DNA of 35,451 bases from Planctomycetaceae bacterium (GTDB taxonomy: Bacteria; Planctomycetota; Phycisphaerae; Phycisphaerales; SM1A02): assembly GCA_021297795.1 (NCBI GenBank), contig JAJTGL010000047.1, forward strand, positions 1-35,451. The letters run 5' to 3'. The stretch's first letter is position 1, and each line of letters opens with the position of its first letter. The notes under the pieces are model-generated. The model was not told the DNA's origin, did not search any database, and was given only the letters and a program-made list of their open reading frames with translations. Both the position numbers and the translations under genes were made by a program. This document shows positions 16,139 to 24,599 of this stretch, in pieces.

Positions 16139-17317
16139 ATGACGGTCGCCATCTTCGTCGCCCTCGCGCTTTCCCGCTCGTCAGCCGCAACCATCGTCGC
16201 CCCAGCGACATGCATCGACGCCGCCCCGCCAGCGATCTCGGCCGTCACCGATGTCTTCGTCGGCGGCGAGGGCGGATATCCGGTCTACCGGATCCCGTCG
16301 ATCGTTCGGTTGGAGCAGGGCGGTGCCAAACCGCGTCTCCTGGCCTTCGCCGAGGCGCGCGGCAGCTATGCCGACGTCGGCGAGAACGACCTCGTCCTGC
16401 GCATGTCGGACGATGATGGCGCCACATGGAGCGCGCAGCGCACGATCGCCGAGATCGCGGGCCGCTCGCTCAACAATCCGTGCGCCGTCGAGGTACGTGG
16501 ACAGACGCATGCGGGTCGCGTGATCCTGATGTTCCAGTCGTATCCGAAGGATCGCGGCGAGGCGAAGGTGGTGGAGGGATTCGGCACGTCCGCCGACGCG
16601 CCGGACGACCTCATCTGCCGCACGTATGTCATCCACTCCGACGACCGCGGCGCCACGTGGAGCGCGCCTCGCGAGGTGACGCGCGGCGTCAAGCGGGCGA
16701 CGCGCGCCACGAGCACCGCGACCGGCCCCGGCATCGGCATCGAGCTTGCGCGCGGCGCCTATCGCGGCCGGATCCTGATGCCCTTCAACGAGGGTCCATT
16801 CGACCGCTGGAGGGTGTACGCCGCGATCAGCGACGACGGTGGCGACACGTGGCGCGTGGGCGAGACCGCGCCGGATGGCGCGAAGGGCGTGGCGAACGAG
16901 GTGCAGATGTTCGAGCGTGCGGACGGTGCGGTCGTCCTCAACGCGCGGCAGCATCTCGGCGCGAAGGTCCGCAAGAGCGCGGTGTCGACCGACGGCGGCG
17001 CGACGTGGACGACGCTGGTCGACGAGCCGAATCTCGCGGAGCCGACCTGCATGGGCGGGATCACCACCGTCGACGGCACGACCGTCTTCTACACCGGCCC
17101 CGACAGCGAGACGCGTCGTGCGCTCGGCACGCTGTGGATCTCGCGTGACGGCGGACGCACGTGGCCGTCCGCGGGTTCGCCCGATCGGATCCTCATCGAG
17201 CCGGCGGGGTTTGCCTACAGCGTGCCCGTGGTGCTCGCGCCGGATGAGGTCGGCGTCCTCTTCGAGGCGGCGGGGTACAAGCGCATCGTGTTCCGGCGCG
17301 TGTCGCTCGCGCGGTAG
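16139..17317 (+). CDS. secreted exo-alpha-sialidase (BNR/Asp-box family)
   Basis: A 392-residue six-bladed beta-propeller glycosidase predicted to release terminal sialic acids from glycans. A short signal peptide precedes YRIPSI (50-55), whose R51 belongs to the substrate-carboxylate arginine triad. Five Asp boxes of the form SxDxGxTW are visible, beginning at S90, S157, S211, S263 and S315. A conserved ENDLVLRMS segment lies near residues 82-90. Y340 in GFAYSVPVVL is the best candidate for the catalytic tyrosine. Length and motif order indicate a complete GH33-type enzyme. Related propellers annotated as sialidases can have other substrates, so the specificity is inferred. Confidence 0.88.
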   Translation: MTVAIFVALALSRSSAATIVAPATCIDAAPPAISAVTDVFVGGEGGYPVYRIPSIVRLEQGGAKPRLLAFAEARGSYADVGENDLVLRMSDDDGATWSAQRTIAEIAGRSLNNPCAVEVRGQTHAGRVILMFQSYPKDRGEAKVVEGFGTSADAPDDLICRTYVIHSDDRGATWSAPREVTRGVKRATRATSTATGPGIGIELARGAYRGRILMPFNEGPFDRWRVYAAISDDGGDTWRVGETAPDGAKGVANEVQMFERADGAVVLNARQHLGAKVRKSAVSTDGGATWTTLVDEPNLAEPTCMGGITTVDGTTVFYTGPDSETRRALGTLWISRDGGRTWPSAGSPDRILIEPAGFAYSVPVVLAPDEVGVLFEAAGYKRIVFRRVSLAR

Positions 17318-17354
17318 CGGGTCGCCCATGCAAGCGCCGCGACCATCCGGCCCT

Positions 17355-17360
17355 TACCAT
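17355..17360 (+). promoter_or_regulatory. -10-like hexamer TACCAT
   Basis: TACCAT ends 7 nt before the ATG at 17368 and overlaps the upstream in-frame ATG at 17359. If used, transcription would begin at 17368, making the first ATG untranslated promoter sequence. Confidence 0.3.
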
Positions 17361-17367
17361 GCGAAAC

Positions 17368-17997
17368 ATGCGAAACGCTCTTCTTCTCGCGGCGCTCGTC
17401 GCCCTTCCGGTCTCGCTCGCTCCGATGCTCGCCACCGCGCCCGTTCCGGCGCGGCAATCCGCGACCGCGGCGAGCGCCATCACGTTCGACCCCATCCACT
17501 CGATGGCGATCTTCCGCATCCAGCACCTCGGGGCGGGCCATTTCTACGGACGCTTCAACGAGCTCACCGGCACCGCCACGTGGCCGCTCGACGACAGCGC
17601 CGCGCCCGTCTTCGATGTGACCGCCGAGGTGAAGAAGGTCGATACCGGCAGCGAGAAGCTGGATGGCAACCTCCAGGGGCCGAACTTCTTCAATCAGGCC
17701 GAGTTCCCCACGATCCAGTTCAAGTCGAAGTCGGCGGAGCGGATCGGCGAGCGGCACTGGAAGGTGAAGGGCGACCTCACGCTGCGCGGCGTGACGAAGG
17801 AGATCGAGACCGACTGCACGGTGACCGGCATCGGCAAGGGGCCGACCGGTCAGAAGGTCGGATTCGAGTGCGCATTCACCCTGATGCGCGCCGACTACGG
17901 CATGAAGTGGGGGATCGAGGCGCCGAAGGGCGCGCTCGGCAACGAGGTGCGCATGACGATCGCGCTCGAGGGCGACGTCGCGAAGGCGAAGGAGTGA
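17368..17997 (+). CDS. periplasmic YceI-family lipocalin-like protein
   Basis: A 209-residue exported protein. The signal peptide is about residues 1-30, and the YceI domain (about 38-205) forms a lipid-binding beta-barrel. Typical motifs are FDPIHSMAIFRIQHLGAGHFYGRFNELTG at the start, GPNFFNQAEFPTIQFKS in the middle, KGDLTLRGVTKEI, and ADYGMKWG near the end. Members bind amphiphilic isoprenoids and are linked to stress or base-induced responses. The ATG at 17359 is in frame and would add three residues by repeating ATGCGAAAC; 17368 is preferred because of the TACCAT hexamer 7 nt before it. The next gene starts 8 bp after its stop, suggesting an operon. Confidence 0.88.
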   Translation: MRNALLLAALVALPVSLAPMLATAPVPARQSATAASAITFDPIHSMAIFRIQHLGAGHFYGRFNELTGTATWPLDDSAAPVFDVTAEVKKVDTGSEKLDGNLQGPNFFNQAEFPTIQFKSKSAERIGERHWKVKGDLTLRGVTKEIETDCTVTGIGKGPTGQKVGFECAFTLMRADYGMKWGIEAPKGALGNEVRMTIALEGDVAKAKE

Positions 17998-18004
17998 CGC
18001 GCGG

Positions 18005-18955
18005 ATGGATGGCGTCATCGGATACATCGTGTCGGTTGTCGTGATTCCTGCGGTGCTGGCGGCGGTTGTCGGCGGCCTGGCGCTCGCGACCCCGCTGCGC
18101 CGCCGCGAGTGGGCGGTCGGTGCCGGTCTTGCGATCGCGCTGCCGCTCGCGTTCGTCGCGAGCTTCGTGTCGGAACTCGGTTCCGTCGCGATGCTGCGCA
18201 AGTTCATGGTCGTCGAGGGTGACGACGCGCCGTTCGAGCGCTGGCACTGGCTCGGGATCGCCTGCGCCGCGCTCATCGCGCTCGGGTTCGCGACGACGTT
18301 CGCACGCTCGCAGGTTGCGCGTGGCGGCGAGCGATTCGTCGACCTTGCATCGCTCCTCGTCGCGGCAGTCGCCGCGGGCATCTTCGTCCAGTTCCCGCAG
18401 CCTTCGATCGCATCGCAGATCGGGATCGCCGGGCTCGTGCTCGCGGCCGGTTCCGCCGTCGCGCTCGCGGGTGGAGCGCTCCTCTGGATCTCGTGGGGTG
18501 CCTTCGGCATCCTCGCGGCGCTCGCGGGCATCGGCGGCTTCGCATCGCTCGCGGTGATGGCGGGCGCCGTGAGCATGGCGTCGTTCCTCCTCGCGATCCT
18601 CGCCGCGATCGGCGGGAAGTCGATCAGGGACGCGAAGCCCGTCGAATCGGCGGGTGCGCCGCTTGTCGTGGTGGCCTCGATGCTCGCCCTCATTGCGCGC
18701 GGCGGCGATGCCTACGACCAGTCGAGGACGCCGGACTGGATCTGGTGGCTTGTGCCGCTCGTCCCGGGATTTGCGCTGCTCTTCATGCGGCAGTCGCTGC
18801 GCGCGCCGTCGATCGCGGCCGCCACGTTCTGGCGTACGTTCGGTGCCGCGCTCGTCGGCGTCGCCGTCCTTGGTGCGGCGATCGCGATGGATGCGTCGGG
18901 CGGCGGCGCCGAAGGGGACGACGCGGATCCCTACGCCGACATGTACGGCGGGTGA
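18005..18955 (+). CDS. polytopic membrane protein of unknown function
   Basis: A 316-residue protein with about nine hydrophobic helices (first at about 5-28, last at about 282-300) and an acidic C-terminal tail rich in Gly and Asp (EGDDADPYADMYGG). No motif that I can name is present. It follows the YceI gene after only 7 bp and probably shares its transcript, which hints at an envelope role. In many bacteria yceI neighbours a cytochrome b561-type membrane protein, but the conserved histidines expected of that family are not seen here. Confidence 0.65.
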   Translation: MDGVIGYIVSVVVIPAVLAAVVGGLALATPLRRREWAVGAGLAIALPLAFVASFVSELGSVAMLRKFMVVEGDDAPFERWHWLGIACAALIALGFATTFARSQVARGGERFVDLASLLVAAVAAGIFVQFPQPSIASQIGIAGLVLAAGSAVALAGGALLWISWGAFGILAALAGIGGFASLAVMAGAVSMASFLLAILAAIGGKSIRDAKPVESAGAPLVVVASMLALIARGGDAYDQSRTPDWIWWLVPLVPGFALLFMRQSLRAPSIAAATFWRTFGAALVGVAVLGAAIAMDASGGGAEGDDADPYADMYGG

Positions 18956-18976
18956 TCGCCGCGCGTCGTGCGCCTC

Positions 18977-20824
18977 TCAGCAACCGGCGCCGCGCTCGTC
19001 GAACATGATCTCGAACGATCCGGTCGCCGCATCGCCTCCGATCGTGAAGCGCACCGCGAGGCGGCGGCTGCCGGCGCCATCGCGACGCGCGGCGTGCGAG
19101 AGCTCGACGCGCACCGTCACCGGCCGGTCGGTCGGGATCTGCGCGCCCATGCGGAGATCGAGCGACGTGCCCCACACCGGGAAGGCCTTCGTCACGTAGC
19201 CGAGCATGCGCAGCGTGGACACGATCGCGGCATCGCCCGCAAGGCGGATCGCAAGCGGCATCGACACGAAGCCGACGGGGCTCGAGACGGCGAAGTCGAA
19301 CTCGAAGGCGTGCGTTCCCTCGCTGCGTGCGGCGAGGTACGAGAAGCGCTCCTCGCAGAGATCCTCGCGGAGCACCTTGCTCGAGAGCGGCATCAGGGTG
19401 TCGAGCGCGATCGATTCCTTCGCGGCGCGCGAGCCGGTGGCCGAGCTCCACTGGTACCCGCGGGCAAGCGGTTCGTCGAGCCCGGCGGCGCGCGGCGACA
19501 CGCGTGCGATCGAGCCATCCATGCGCACGAGGAGTGCGCCGCCCGCGCGGCGACCGTTGAAGGTGCTCGCGAGCGAGGCGCAGTAGGCCCCCGTGTGCTG
19601 CACGAGGATCGGATCGCCGGCCGCGAGGCGCGAGGTATCGGTGGCGGGGAGCAGCGTGTCGCCCGAGAAGCAGAGTGGTCCGCCCAACGAGTCGTGGCCC
19701 TCGGTCGCAAGCGCCTCGCCATCGGGGCCGAGCACCGGATGATGCCAGGAGAGGAGCGTGATCTTGGCAAGCTGATCGGTGCCGACATCGGCGATGGTCC
19801 AGCGCTTGCCACGCACCGCCTTCACCGCGACGATCGAACCAAGTAGAGCGACCGCGTCGCCGACGAGCGCGTGGCCCGGCTCGAACCAGTGCTCGAAGCG
19901 CGGATCGAGTGCGGGAAGGAGCGCGTCGCCCAGTGCATCGATCGACGGGAAGCGGTCCTTCTCGGCGAAGGGAATGCCGAGTCCGCCACCGAGGTCGAGG
20001 ATCGTGGGAAGGACGCCGGTGCGCGCCGCGATCGCACGGGCCAGCTGCGCGAGGTGCGCCGCAAGCAGCACGAACGGCTCGACGTGATCCATCTGCGTGC
20101 CGACGTGCGCGTGCAGGCCGTCGACCTCGAGATGGACGAGCCGCGACACCGCGTCGACGACTTCCTCCGAGGGAATGCCGAACTTGCCCGACTTCTTCGC
20201 GTGCGAGGTGAGGTCGCTCCACGACTCGGCCTTCCGGTAGCGGATGTCGATCGAGGGATTGACGCGCACGAGGAGGCGACCTCGCGGCAGCGTCTCGCCG
20301 GCCCGATCCGCGGCGGCAGCGCGCTCTTCGAGCGCGGCAAGGAACTCGCGCGAGTCGGCGACCACGGTGCCGCCAGCGGTGAGGAGCTTCCAGGCGGTGG
20401 CGAGATCGGCGGCGGGCGAGTTGTAGGCGATGCGGTCGTCGGTGAAGCCCGCGAGGCGTGCGAGGAGGATCTCGGCGGGGGATGCGCAGTCGGCGCTCGC
20501 GCCTGCGGAGGCGAGGATCTCGAGGATCGCGGGCGAGGGATTCGCCTTCACCGGGTAGAGGATGCGCGCGGCGGTACCCGCGAGGCGCGTCCAGGCGGCG
20601 AGGTTCGCCCGCAGGCGCGACTCGGAGATGATCCAGACGTTCGAGCCGTGTTCGGCGAGGAGGGTGCGCAGCGGGAGGCTCCGTGACCACGTCTCGATCG
20701 TGGCGCTGGGGCATTCCGACGCCACGCCGGGAGCTTCGAGTTCGACCGGCACCGTTGGAAGCAGCATGCTCCGGGAAACGGGGGCGGTCGCGGACTTCAT
20801 CCGGGCGCGGGTACGGCTCGACAT
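18977..20824 (-). CDS. fold-type III PLP decarboxylase (diaminopimelate/ornithine decarboxylase-like) with an additional C-terminal domain
   Basis: A 615-residue protein. Residues about 60-450 match the alanine-racemase-fold amino-acid decarboxylases: Schiff-base K93 in PVKANPSP, the HAHVGTQ segment near 218-224, the glycine-rich phosphate loop DLGGGLGIPF (257-266), EPGHALVGDA (315-324), and the CxxxD motif in LCFSGDTLL (C405, D409) followed by GAY (422-424). The substrate side cannot be fixed between meso-diaminopimelate, lysine, ornithine or carboxynorspermidine types. About 165 residues beyond the normal end form a separate alpha/beta region that I do not recognise; its pattern of one long helix and several strands is compatible with a hotdog fold. 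A Shine-Dalgarno GAGGAG 9 nt before the ATG sets the start at 20824; the in-frame ATG at 20905 is less likely. Confidence 0.8.
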   Translation of the reverse strand: MSSRTRARMKSATAPVSRSMLLPTVPVELEAPGVASECPSATIETWSRSLPLRTLLAEHGSNVWIISESRLRANLAAWTRLAGTAARILYPVKANPSPAILEILASAGASADCASPAEILLARLAGFTDDRIAYNSPAADLATAWKLLTAGGTVVADSREFLAALEERAAAADRAGETLPRGRLLVRVNPSIDIRYRKAESWSDLTSHAKKSGKFGIPSEEVVDAVSRLVHLEVDGLHAHVGTQMDHVEPFVLLAAHLAQLARAIAARTGVLPTILDLGGGLGIPFAEKDRFPSIDALGDALLPALDPRFEHWFEPGHALVGDAVALLGSIVAVKAVRGKRWTIADVGTDQLAKITLLSWHHPVLGPDGEALATEGHDSLGGPLCFSGDTLLPATDTSRLAAGDPILVQHTGAYCASLASTFNGRRAGGALLVRMDGSIARVSPRAAGLDEPLARGYQWSSATGSRAAKESIALDTLMPLSSKVLREDLCEERFSYLAARSEGTHAFEFDFAVSSPVGFVSMPLAIRLAGDAAIVSTLRMLGYVTKAFPVWGTSLDLRMGAQIPTDRPVTVRVELSHAARRDGAGSRRLAVRFTIGGDAATGSFEIMFDERGAGC

Positions 20825-20930
20825 GGCTGCTCTCCTCGCAGCCGCCGAAGGTCGGACGTGACCTGAACACAGGCTGCACCCTGCTTCCGTCCTGCCGGGG
20901 GGCATCTCTCAGGAGGAGAGGAGATTTCGC

Positions 20931-21068
20931 ATGCTTTCAAAGCATGGTCTCTCAAAGCATGGACCCTCAAAGCATGGACTCTCAAAGTCCGCGCCCGTCG
21001 CGGGGGGCGGGGGCGGGGCCGCCAGCGGCAAACTTCGGCCCCGACTTCGGCCCCGACTTCGGCCCTGA
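20931..21068 (+). CDS. likely 45-residue repetitive cationic peptide
   Basis: An ATG 7 nt after an unusually strong Shine-Dalgarno run (AGGAGGAGAGGAG, 20911-20923) opens 45 codons. The peptide begins MLSKHG, repeats LSKHG/PSKHG, passes through a Gly/Ala linker, and ends with LRPR, LRPR, LRP before TGA. Both repeat periods, 15 and 12 bp, are multiples of three and stay in this frame. It has ten Lys/Arg residues, three His and no acidic residue, so it is strongly basic. There is no signal peptide. It could bind nucleic acid or the ribosome, or act as an antimicrobial-type or toxin peptide; none of these is shown. The main doubt is that repeats keep several frames open, so translation needs proof. 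Confidence 0.4.
   Translation: MLSKHGLSKHGPSKHGLSKSAPVAGGGGGAASGKLRPRLRPRLRP
20935..20979 (+). repeat. three 15-bp tandem repeats (consensus TCTCAAAGCATGGAC)
   Basis: Copies lie at 20935-20949, 20950-20964 and 20965-20979, each differing by one or two bases, and a fourth begins at 20980 with TCTCAAAG and then diverges. Within the small open frame they encode the five-residue SKHG-containing unit. Confidence 0.9.
21032..21067 (+). repeat. three 12-bp tandem repeats (ACTTCGGCCCCG)
   Basis: Copies lie at 21032-21043 and 21044-21055 (identical) and 21056-21067 (one change, ending CCCTG, which creates the TGA stop of the small frame). In that frame each copy encodes L-R-P-R. Confidence 0.9.
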
Positions 21069-21135
21069 ACGTCGTTTCCGGCGCCATCCGAGGTCGTCGG
21101 TCGGGTCGGGCCACCATGGGTGCGTGGCGATACGG

Positions 21136-23793
21136 TCACCGCTTCAGAATCGCGTCGCAGTAGGCGACCAGCGACGACTTGTCGCCGAAGGCGCCGATGC
21201 TCCGCCGGCGTATGTCCTGCGCCATCGCGCTGGCCTCCACGCGGTCGGCCTCGGAGGCGCTCATCGAGAGCACCTCGGCAAGGGCGATCTCGACGCGGAG
21301 CCGCGCATCGGAGGACGTCTCGAGGGTCATGCGCGCCGCATCGGCGTCGCCCCGAAACCGCGCGATCCACGACGCATCGGCGATCCACGGCTCCGTACCC
21401 GCGGCGCGTCGAAGCTCGCGGGGGAGCTCGCTGCGGAACATCGCGCCGTGTACGGCGCTTCCTCCGATGCTCGAGAGCTCGTCGCCGAAGTCGCGCGCAA
21501 GCCGCAGCGCTGCATCGCGACCTTGATCGGAGAGGATCTGCCGGTACAGCATCTTGGCGGCGCTGAAGGTGGGCGCCGCGTGCGCGGTTCCGGCTCCCGC
21601 GAGCTCGATCAGGCCCTCGCGAAGCTCGGTGAGAGCGCGCTCCCTGTCGCCTGGCGCGTCGCGCACCTCGAGCGTCCGAGCGAGATGGCGTCGGGCGTTG
21701 CCTCGGGCAAGAAGCGACTCGGGGGTCTCCTCCTGCAGCGAGTCGATGATCGCGAGGTGCAGCGCGACCGCGTCGTCGAGGCGCCCGAGCACGCGCAGCG
21801 TCAGCGCAAGCTGCGATCGCCCTGGTGTCGCCGCGGGATGGCCCTTCCCGAAGTGCGCCTCGCGGATCGCGAGCGACTCCTCCGCGAACGGAAGCGCCTC
21901 GGCGGCCCGGTTGGTGTTGGTCAGCATCATCGCCGCGTTGTGCAGCATGCGCGCCCGCTCGGTCGGCCGGAGATCCGGAATCGTCCGCGCGAGTCCAGCA
22001 GCCTCGAGCGCCTGCTCGGTCGCCTCCGGGAGTCGGCCGACGAGTTCGAGTGCGAGCGCCCGCGTCGACATCGCGTGCGCGAGCACCGCTTCTTCGCGCG
22101 CGGCGCGAGCGAGCGCGATCGCATCGTCCGCGACGGCGAGCGCATGCGCGGGCTGCCCGGCGAAGACGAGCGTCGTCGCGAGGATCCCCGTCGCCTCGGC
22201 CCGGAGCGGAAGCGGCGCGTTGATCCGATCGATGACGGCGAGCGCATCGCGCGCCCGGTCGGGCGCCTCGGTGCGACGCGACGAATGCTGGAGCGACCGC
22301 GCCTCGGCGAGCAGCACTTCCGCGAGGTGCACGGCGTCCGCCGGCGCCGTGAGGAGTTCGGCCGCGCGCGCGTACTGGAGCGCCGCGCGCGGATAGTCGC
22401 CGATCTCGTGGAAGGCCAGGCCGAGCGTGCGTCGGAGATCCGCCTCCGATTCGCGCGGAACACCGGCGCTCTCGATGCTCTCGGCCGCGAGCGCGATGAT
22501 CTCCCTCGCACCCCCGCGATCGCCCGCCGCCTCGCGTTCGCGCAGGTTCGCGAGGAGATCGCGGAAGAACCCGTTCATGCGCTCGGCGCGATCGCGCGCG
22601 CGGTCGGCCTCGTCGGCGCGTGCGACCGCGGCGTTGCGCGCCTCGCTCGCGTCGATGGCGAGATAGGCCGACACGACGGTTCCCGACACGACCGCCCCGG
22701 CGGCAAGCGAAGCCAGCGCGGTCACCGCCTTGTGGCGTCGCACGAACTTCCTGATCACGTACATCGTGCTCGGCGGGTGCGCATCGATCGGCTCCTCGGC
22801 GAGATAGCGCTCGAGATCGCGCCGGAAGGCGTCGGCCGACTGGTAGCGGCGCTCGGCGTCCTTCTCGAGCGCCTGCATCGTGATGAGGTCGAGTTCGCGA
22901 GGAACGGCGTCGCGGAGGCGCGAGGGCGACGGTGGCACCTCCGACGTGATCGCCTCGAAGAGCGGAAGGATCGGAAGTCCGGTGTCGAAGGCCGTCCTGC
23001 CGGTGAGCGCACGGTAGAGCAGGAGTCCGAGCGCGTGCACGTCGGTGCGCGCGTCGATCGCCTCCGGACGCGCGGCGACCTGTTCGGGCGAGGCCCAGCC
23101 CGGCGTTCCCGCGAAGCCTCCGGTCCGGGTGATCAGCGGCGTCTCGGCGAATCCCTTCGCGAGTCCGAAGTCGAGCACCTTCGCCTCGTCGGTGGATGTG
23201 ACCAGCACGTTCGAGGGTTTGAGATCGCGGTGCATCACGCCGCGCCGATGCGCCGCGGCGACGGCCGAGGCGATGTCGGCGACCGCGCGCACGATGCGCG
23301 TCGTCGCATCGGCGGGGACCTGCGCGGACCACACGCGGTCCGCCCAGACATCGAATGGCACGCCGTCGACCCACTCCATCACGATCAGACGCGAGCCGTC
23401 GTCGTTCGGTGCGGCGAGCAGCGCGACGATGTTCGGATGCGCGAGCGCCGCGAGCGTCTCGGCCTCGCGCGCGAAGCGCGCGGCCTCGACCGATCCGCCG
23501 TCCTCGGAAGGAAGCCTCTTGATCGCAACGCGACGACCGGTGCGTGGTTCGCGTGCCTCGTACACGACGCCCTGCGCGCCACGCGCGACGACGCGCTCGA
23601 TGCGGTAGCCCGCGAGGATGCCCAGCTCGGACTGCGCGACCGCGCGCGACGTGCGCGCCATCCAGGCGTCGTCGGCGAACGCGCGGGCAACCGCCGCATC
23701 GATCTCGATCGACGGTTCCCCTCGGGAGCGCGCGCCTCCCGCAAGCCCAGGAGGTGTCGACGCAAGGGCGAGATCGTCCGGAGGCGGCTTCAC
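21136..23793 (-). CDS. membrane-anchored Ser/Thr protein kinase with a TPR-like sensor region
   Basis: An 885-residue receptor-type kinase. The Hanks kinase domain covers about 63-335, with RGAQGVV in the glycine loop (first Gly replaced by Ala), K92 in VAIKRL, HRDLKPSN at 188-195 (catalytic D190), DFG at 208-210 and SPE at 235-237, so it should be active. One transmembrane helix lies at about 357-380. The extracytoplasmic part (about 400-885) is an Ala/Glu-rich helical array resembling TPRs. The start is GTG at 23793: GAGGAGGAGAC directly precedes it, and GTGA overlaps the sigma-factor stop by 4 bp, indicating translational coupling. Planctomycete kinases of this plan are believed to control the adjacent ECF sigma factor by phosphorylation; that link is inferred here. 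Confidence 0.9.
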   Translation of the reverse strand: MKPPPDDLALASTPPGLAGGARSRGEPSIEIDAAVARAFADDAWMARTSRAVAQSELGILAGYRIERVVARGAQGVVYEAREPRTGRRVAIKRLPSEDGGSVEAARFAREAETLAALAHPNIVALLAAPNDDGSRLIVMEWVDGVPFDVWADRVWSAQVPADATTRIVRAVADIASAVAAAHRRGVMHRDLKPSNVLVTSTDEAKVLDFGLAKGFAETPLITRTGGFAGTPGWASPEQVAARPEAIDARTDVHALGLLLYRALTGRTAFDTGLPILPLFEAITSEVPPSPSRLRDAVPRELDLITMQALEKDAERRYQSADAFRRDLERYLAEEPIDAHPPSTMYVIRKFVRRHKAVTALASLAAGAVVSGTVVSAYLAIDASEARNAAVARADEADRARDRAERMNGFFRDLLANLREREAAGDRGGAREIIALAAESIESAGVPRESEADLRRTLGLAFHEIGDYPRAALQYARAAELLTAPADAVHLAEVLLAEARSLQHSSRRTEAPDRARDALAVIDRINAPLPLRAEATGILATTLVFAGQPAHALAVADDAIALARAAREEAVLAHAMSTRALALELVGRLPEATEQALEAAGLARTIPDLRPTERARMLHNAAMMLTNTNRAAEALPFAEESLAIREAHFGKGHPAATPGRSQLALTLRVLGRLDDAVALHLAIIDSLQEETPESLLARGNARRHLARTLEVRDAPGDRERALTELREGLIELAGAGTAHAAPTFSAAKMLYRQILSDQGRDAALRLARDFGDELSSIGGSAVHGAMFRSELPRELRRAAGTEPWIADASWIARFRGDADAARMTLETSSDARLRVEIALAEVLSMSASEADRVEASAMAQDIRRRSIGAFGDKSSLVAYCDAILKR

Positions 23794-24389
23794 GTCTCCT
23801 CCTCGGCGATCTGGCTCGCGACCAGCTCCTGCATGCGGTTGCGGATCCGCTGCTTGACCTTGTGGACGGCCTGCTCGGTCGTCGCGAATGCCGCGGCCAC
23901 CGTGTCGACGCCGTCGCCGCGCATCAGCCGTTCGAACATCGCCACGCCTTCCGTCGAGAACGTGCGTCGGATCTCGGCGAACGCCGTGCGGAAATGCTGG
24001 TCCATCCACTCCGACTCGAAGAGCTCGCGCGTCTCCGCCTCGCCGGCGAGATCGGCAACGCCGCCGAGCGCGTCGAGACTGCCCGCCGCTGCGCCCGCGG
24101 GTCGCGCGGCGCGCGCTCGGAGCCGATGGATCTCGTTGCGCACGGCCCGGAAGAGATAGTCGCGGAAGCGGCCCCTCGAAGCGTCGAGTTCGAATCCCCG
24201 CATGGCCCCGAGAAGCGACTGGAAGACCGCCTGCGCCACGTCCTCGGCATCGCTCTGCTGCAATCCCTGCTTCATCGAGAAGCGGACGACGAGCTCGCGG
24301 TAGTTCGCCTCGAAGCGCGCCCAGGCCGCCTCGTCGGAGGGGTCGCGGAGCCGCGCGATGAGCGTGAGCTGCGTCTGGGGAACGGCCAT
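23790..24389 (-). CDS. ECF sigma factor of the kinase-associated type
   Basis: A 199-residue sigma-70 family protein. Its opening QTQLTLIARLRDPSDEAAWARFEANYRELV is typical of planctomycete ECF factors encoded beside kinases. Sigma-2 (about 10-95) includes SDAEDVAQAVFQSLL and GRFRDYLFRAVRNEI. Sigma-4 (about 130-190) ends in a complete helix-turn-helix, VDTVAAAFATTEQAVHKVKQR. Its stop codon overlaps the GTG start of the kinase. There is no Shine-Dalgarno sequence. A TAGACT hexamer ends 6 nt before the ATG, so the message is probably leaderless. Confidence 0.9.
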   Translation of the reverse strand: MAVPQTQLTLIARLRDPSDEAAWARFEANYRELVVRFSMKQGLQQSDAEDVAQAVFQSLLGAMRGFELDASRGRFRDYLFRAVRNEIHRLRARAARPAGAAAGSLDALGGVADLAGEAETRELFESEWMDQHFRTAFAEIRRTFSTEGVAMFERLMRGDGVDTVAAAFATTEQAVHKVKQRIRNRMQELVASQIAEEET

Positions 24390-24395
24390 CGCCTC

Positions 24396-24401
24396 AGTCT
24401 A
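24396..24401 (-). promoter_or_regulatory. -10-like hexamer TAGACT for a leaderless start
   Basis: On the minus strand TAGACT ends 6 nt before the ATG at 24389. A weak TTCGGG lies 17 bp further upstream at the expected -35 spacing. Confidence 0.45.
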
Positions 24402-24587
24402 CCGATCGCGTCCGCGACCCCGAAGCCTGATATCCCTCGTTTGGACGCGAACGGCGGACTCGAGGATCCGGATCGCGGAGCCGCGATTCTCGGGCGTCGA
24501 ACGCCCCGTCGCGCGGCGTGATCGGGGCATTCCGAGCAGGCGTTTGTTCGAGTTTCGAAGGCGGATTCCATGGCGATGGGTTTGCTG

Positions 24588-24593
24588 CATACT
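24588..24593 (+). promoter_or_regulatory. -10-like hexamer CATACT for a leaderless start
   Basis: CATACT ends 6 nt before the ATG at 24600, the same hexamer and spacing as before the sialidase gene. Confidence 0.45.
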
Positions 24594-24599
24594 TCCGTC

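Larger units (their letters stand above)
20825..21135. other. 311-bp intergenic region with two tandem repeats and a small open frame
   Basis: This lies between the starts of the decarboxylase (minus) and the 3' end of the kinase (minus). It contains a strong purine-rich ribosome binding site, a 15-bp repeat and a 12-bp repeat, all inside the 45-codon frame listed separately. The inverted repeat CATGCTTT / AAAGCATG (20930-20946) lies over the start codon of that frame. No promoter is clear. Confidence 0.6.

Noticed and set aside
20683-24159. A 1158-codon plus-strand open frame opposite the kinase
   Set aside because: It is antisense to the intact kinase and sigma factor, with Arg-rich composition and no motif; the minus-strand proteins show full family signatures.
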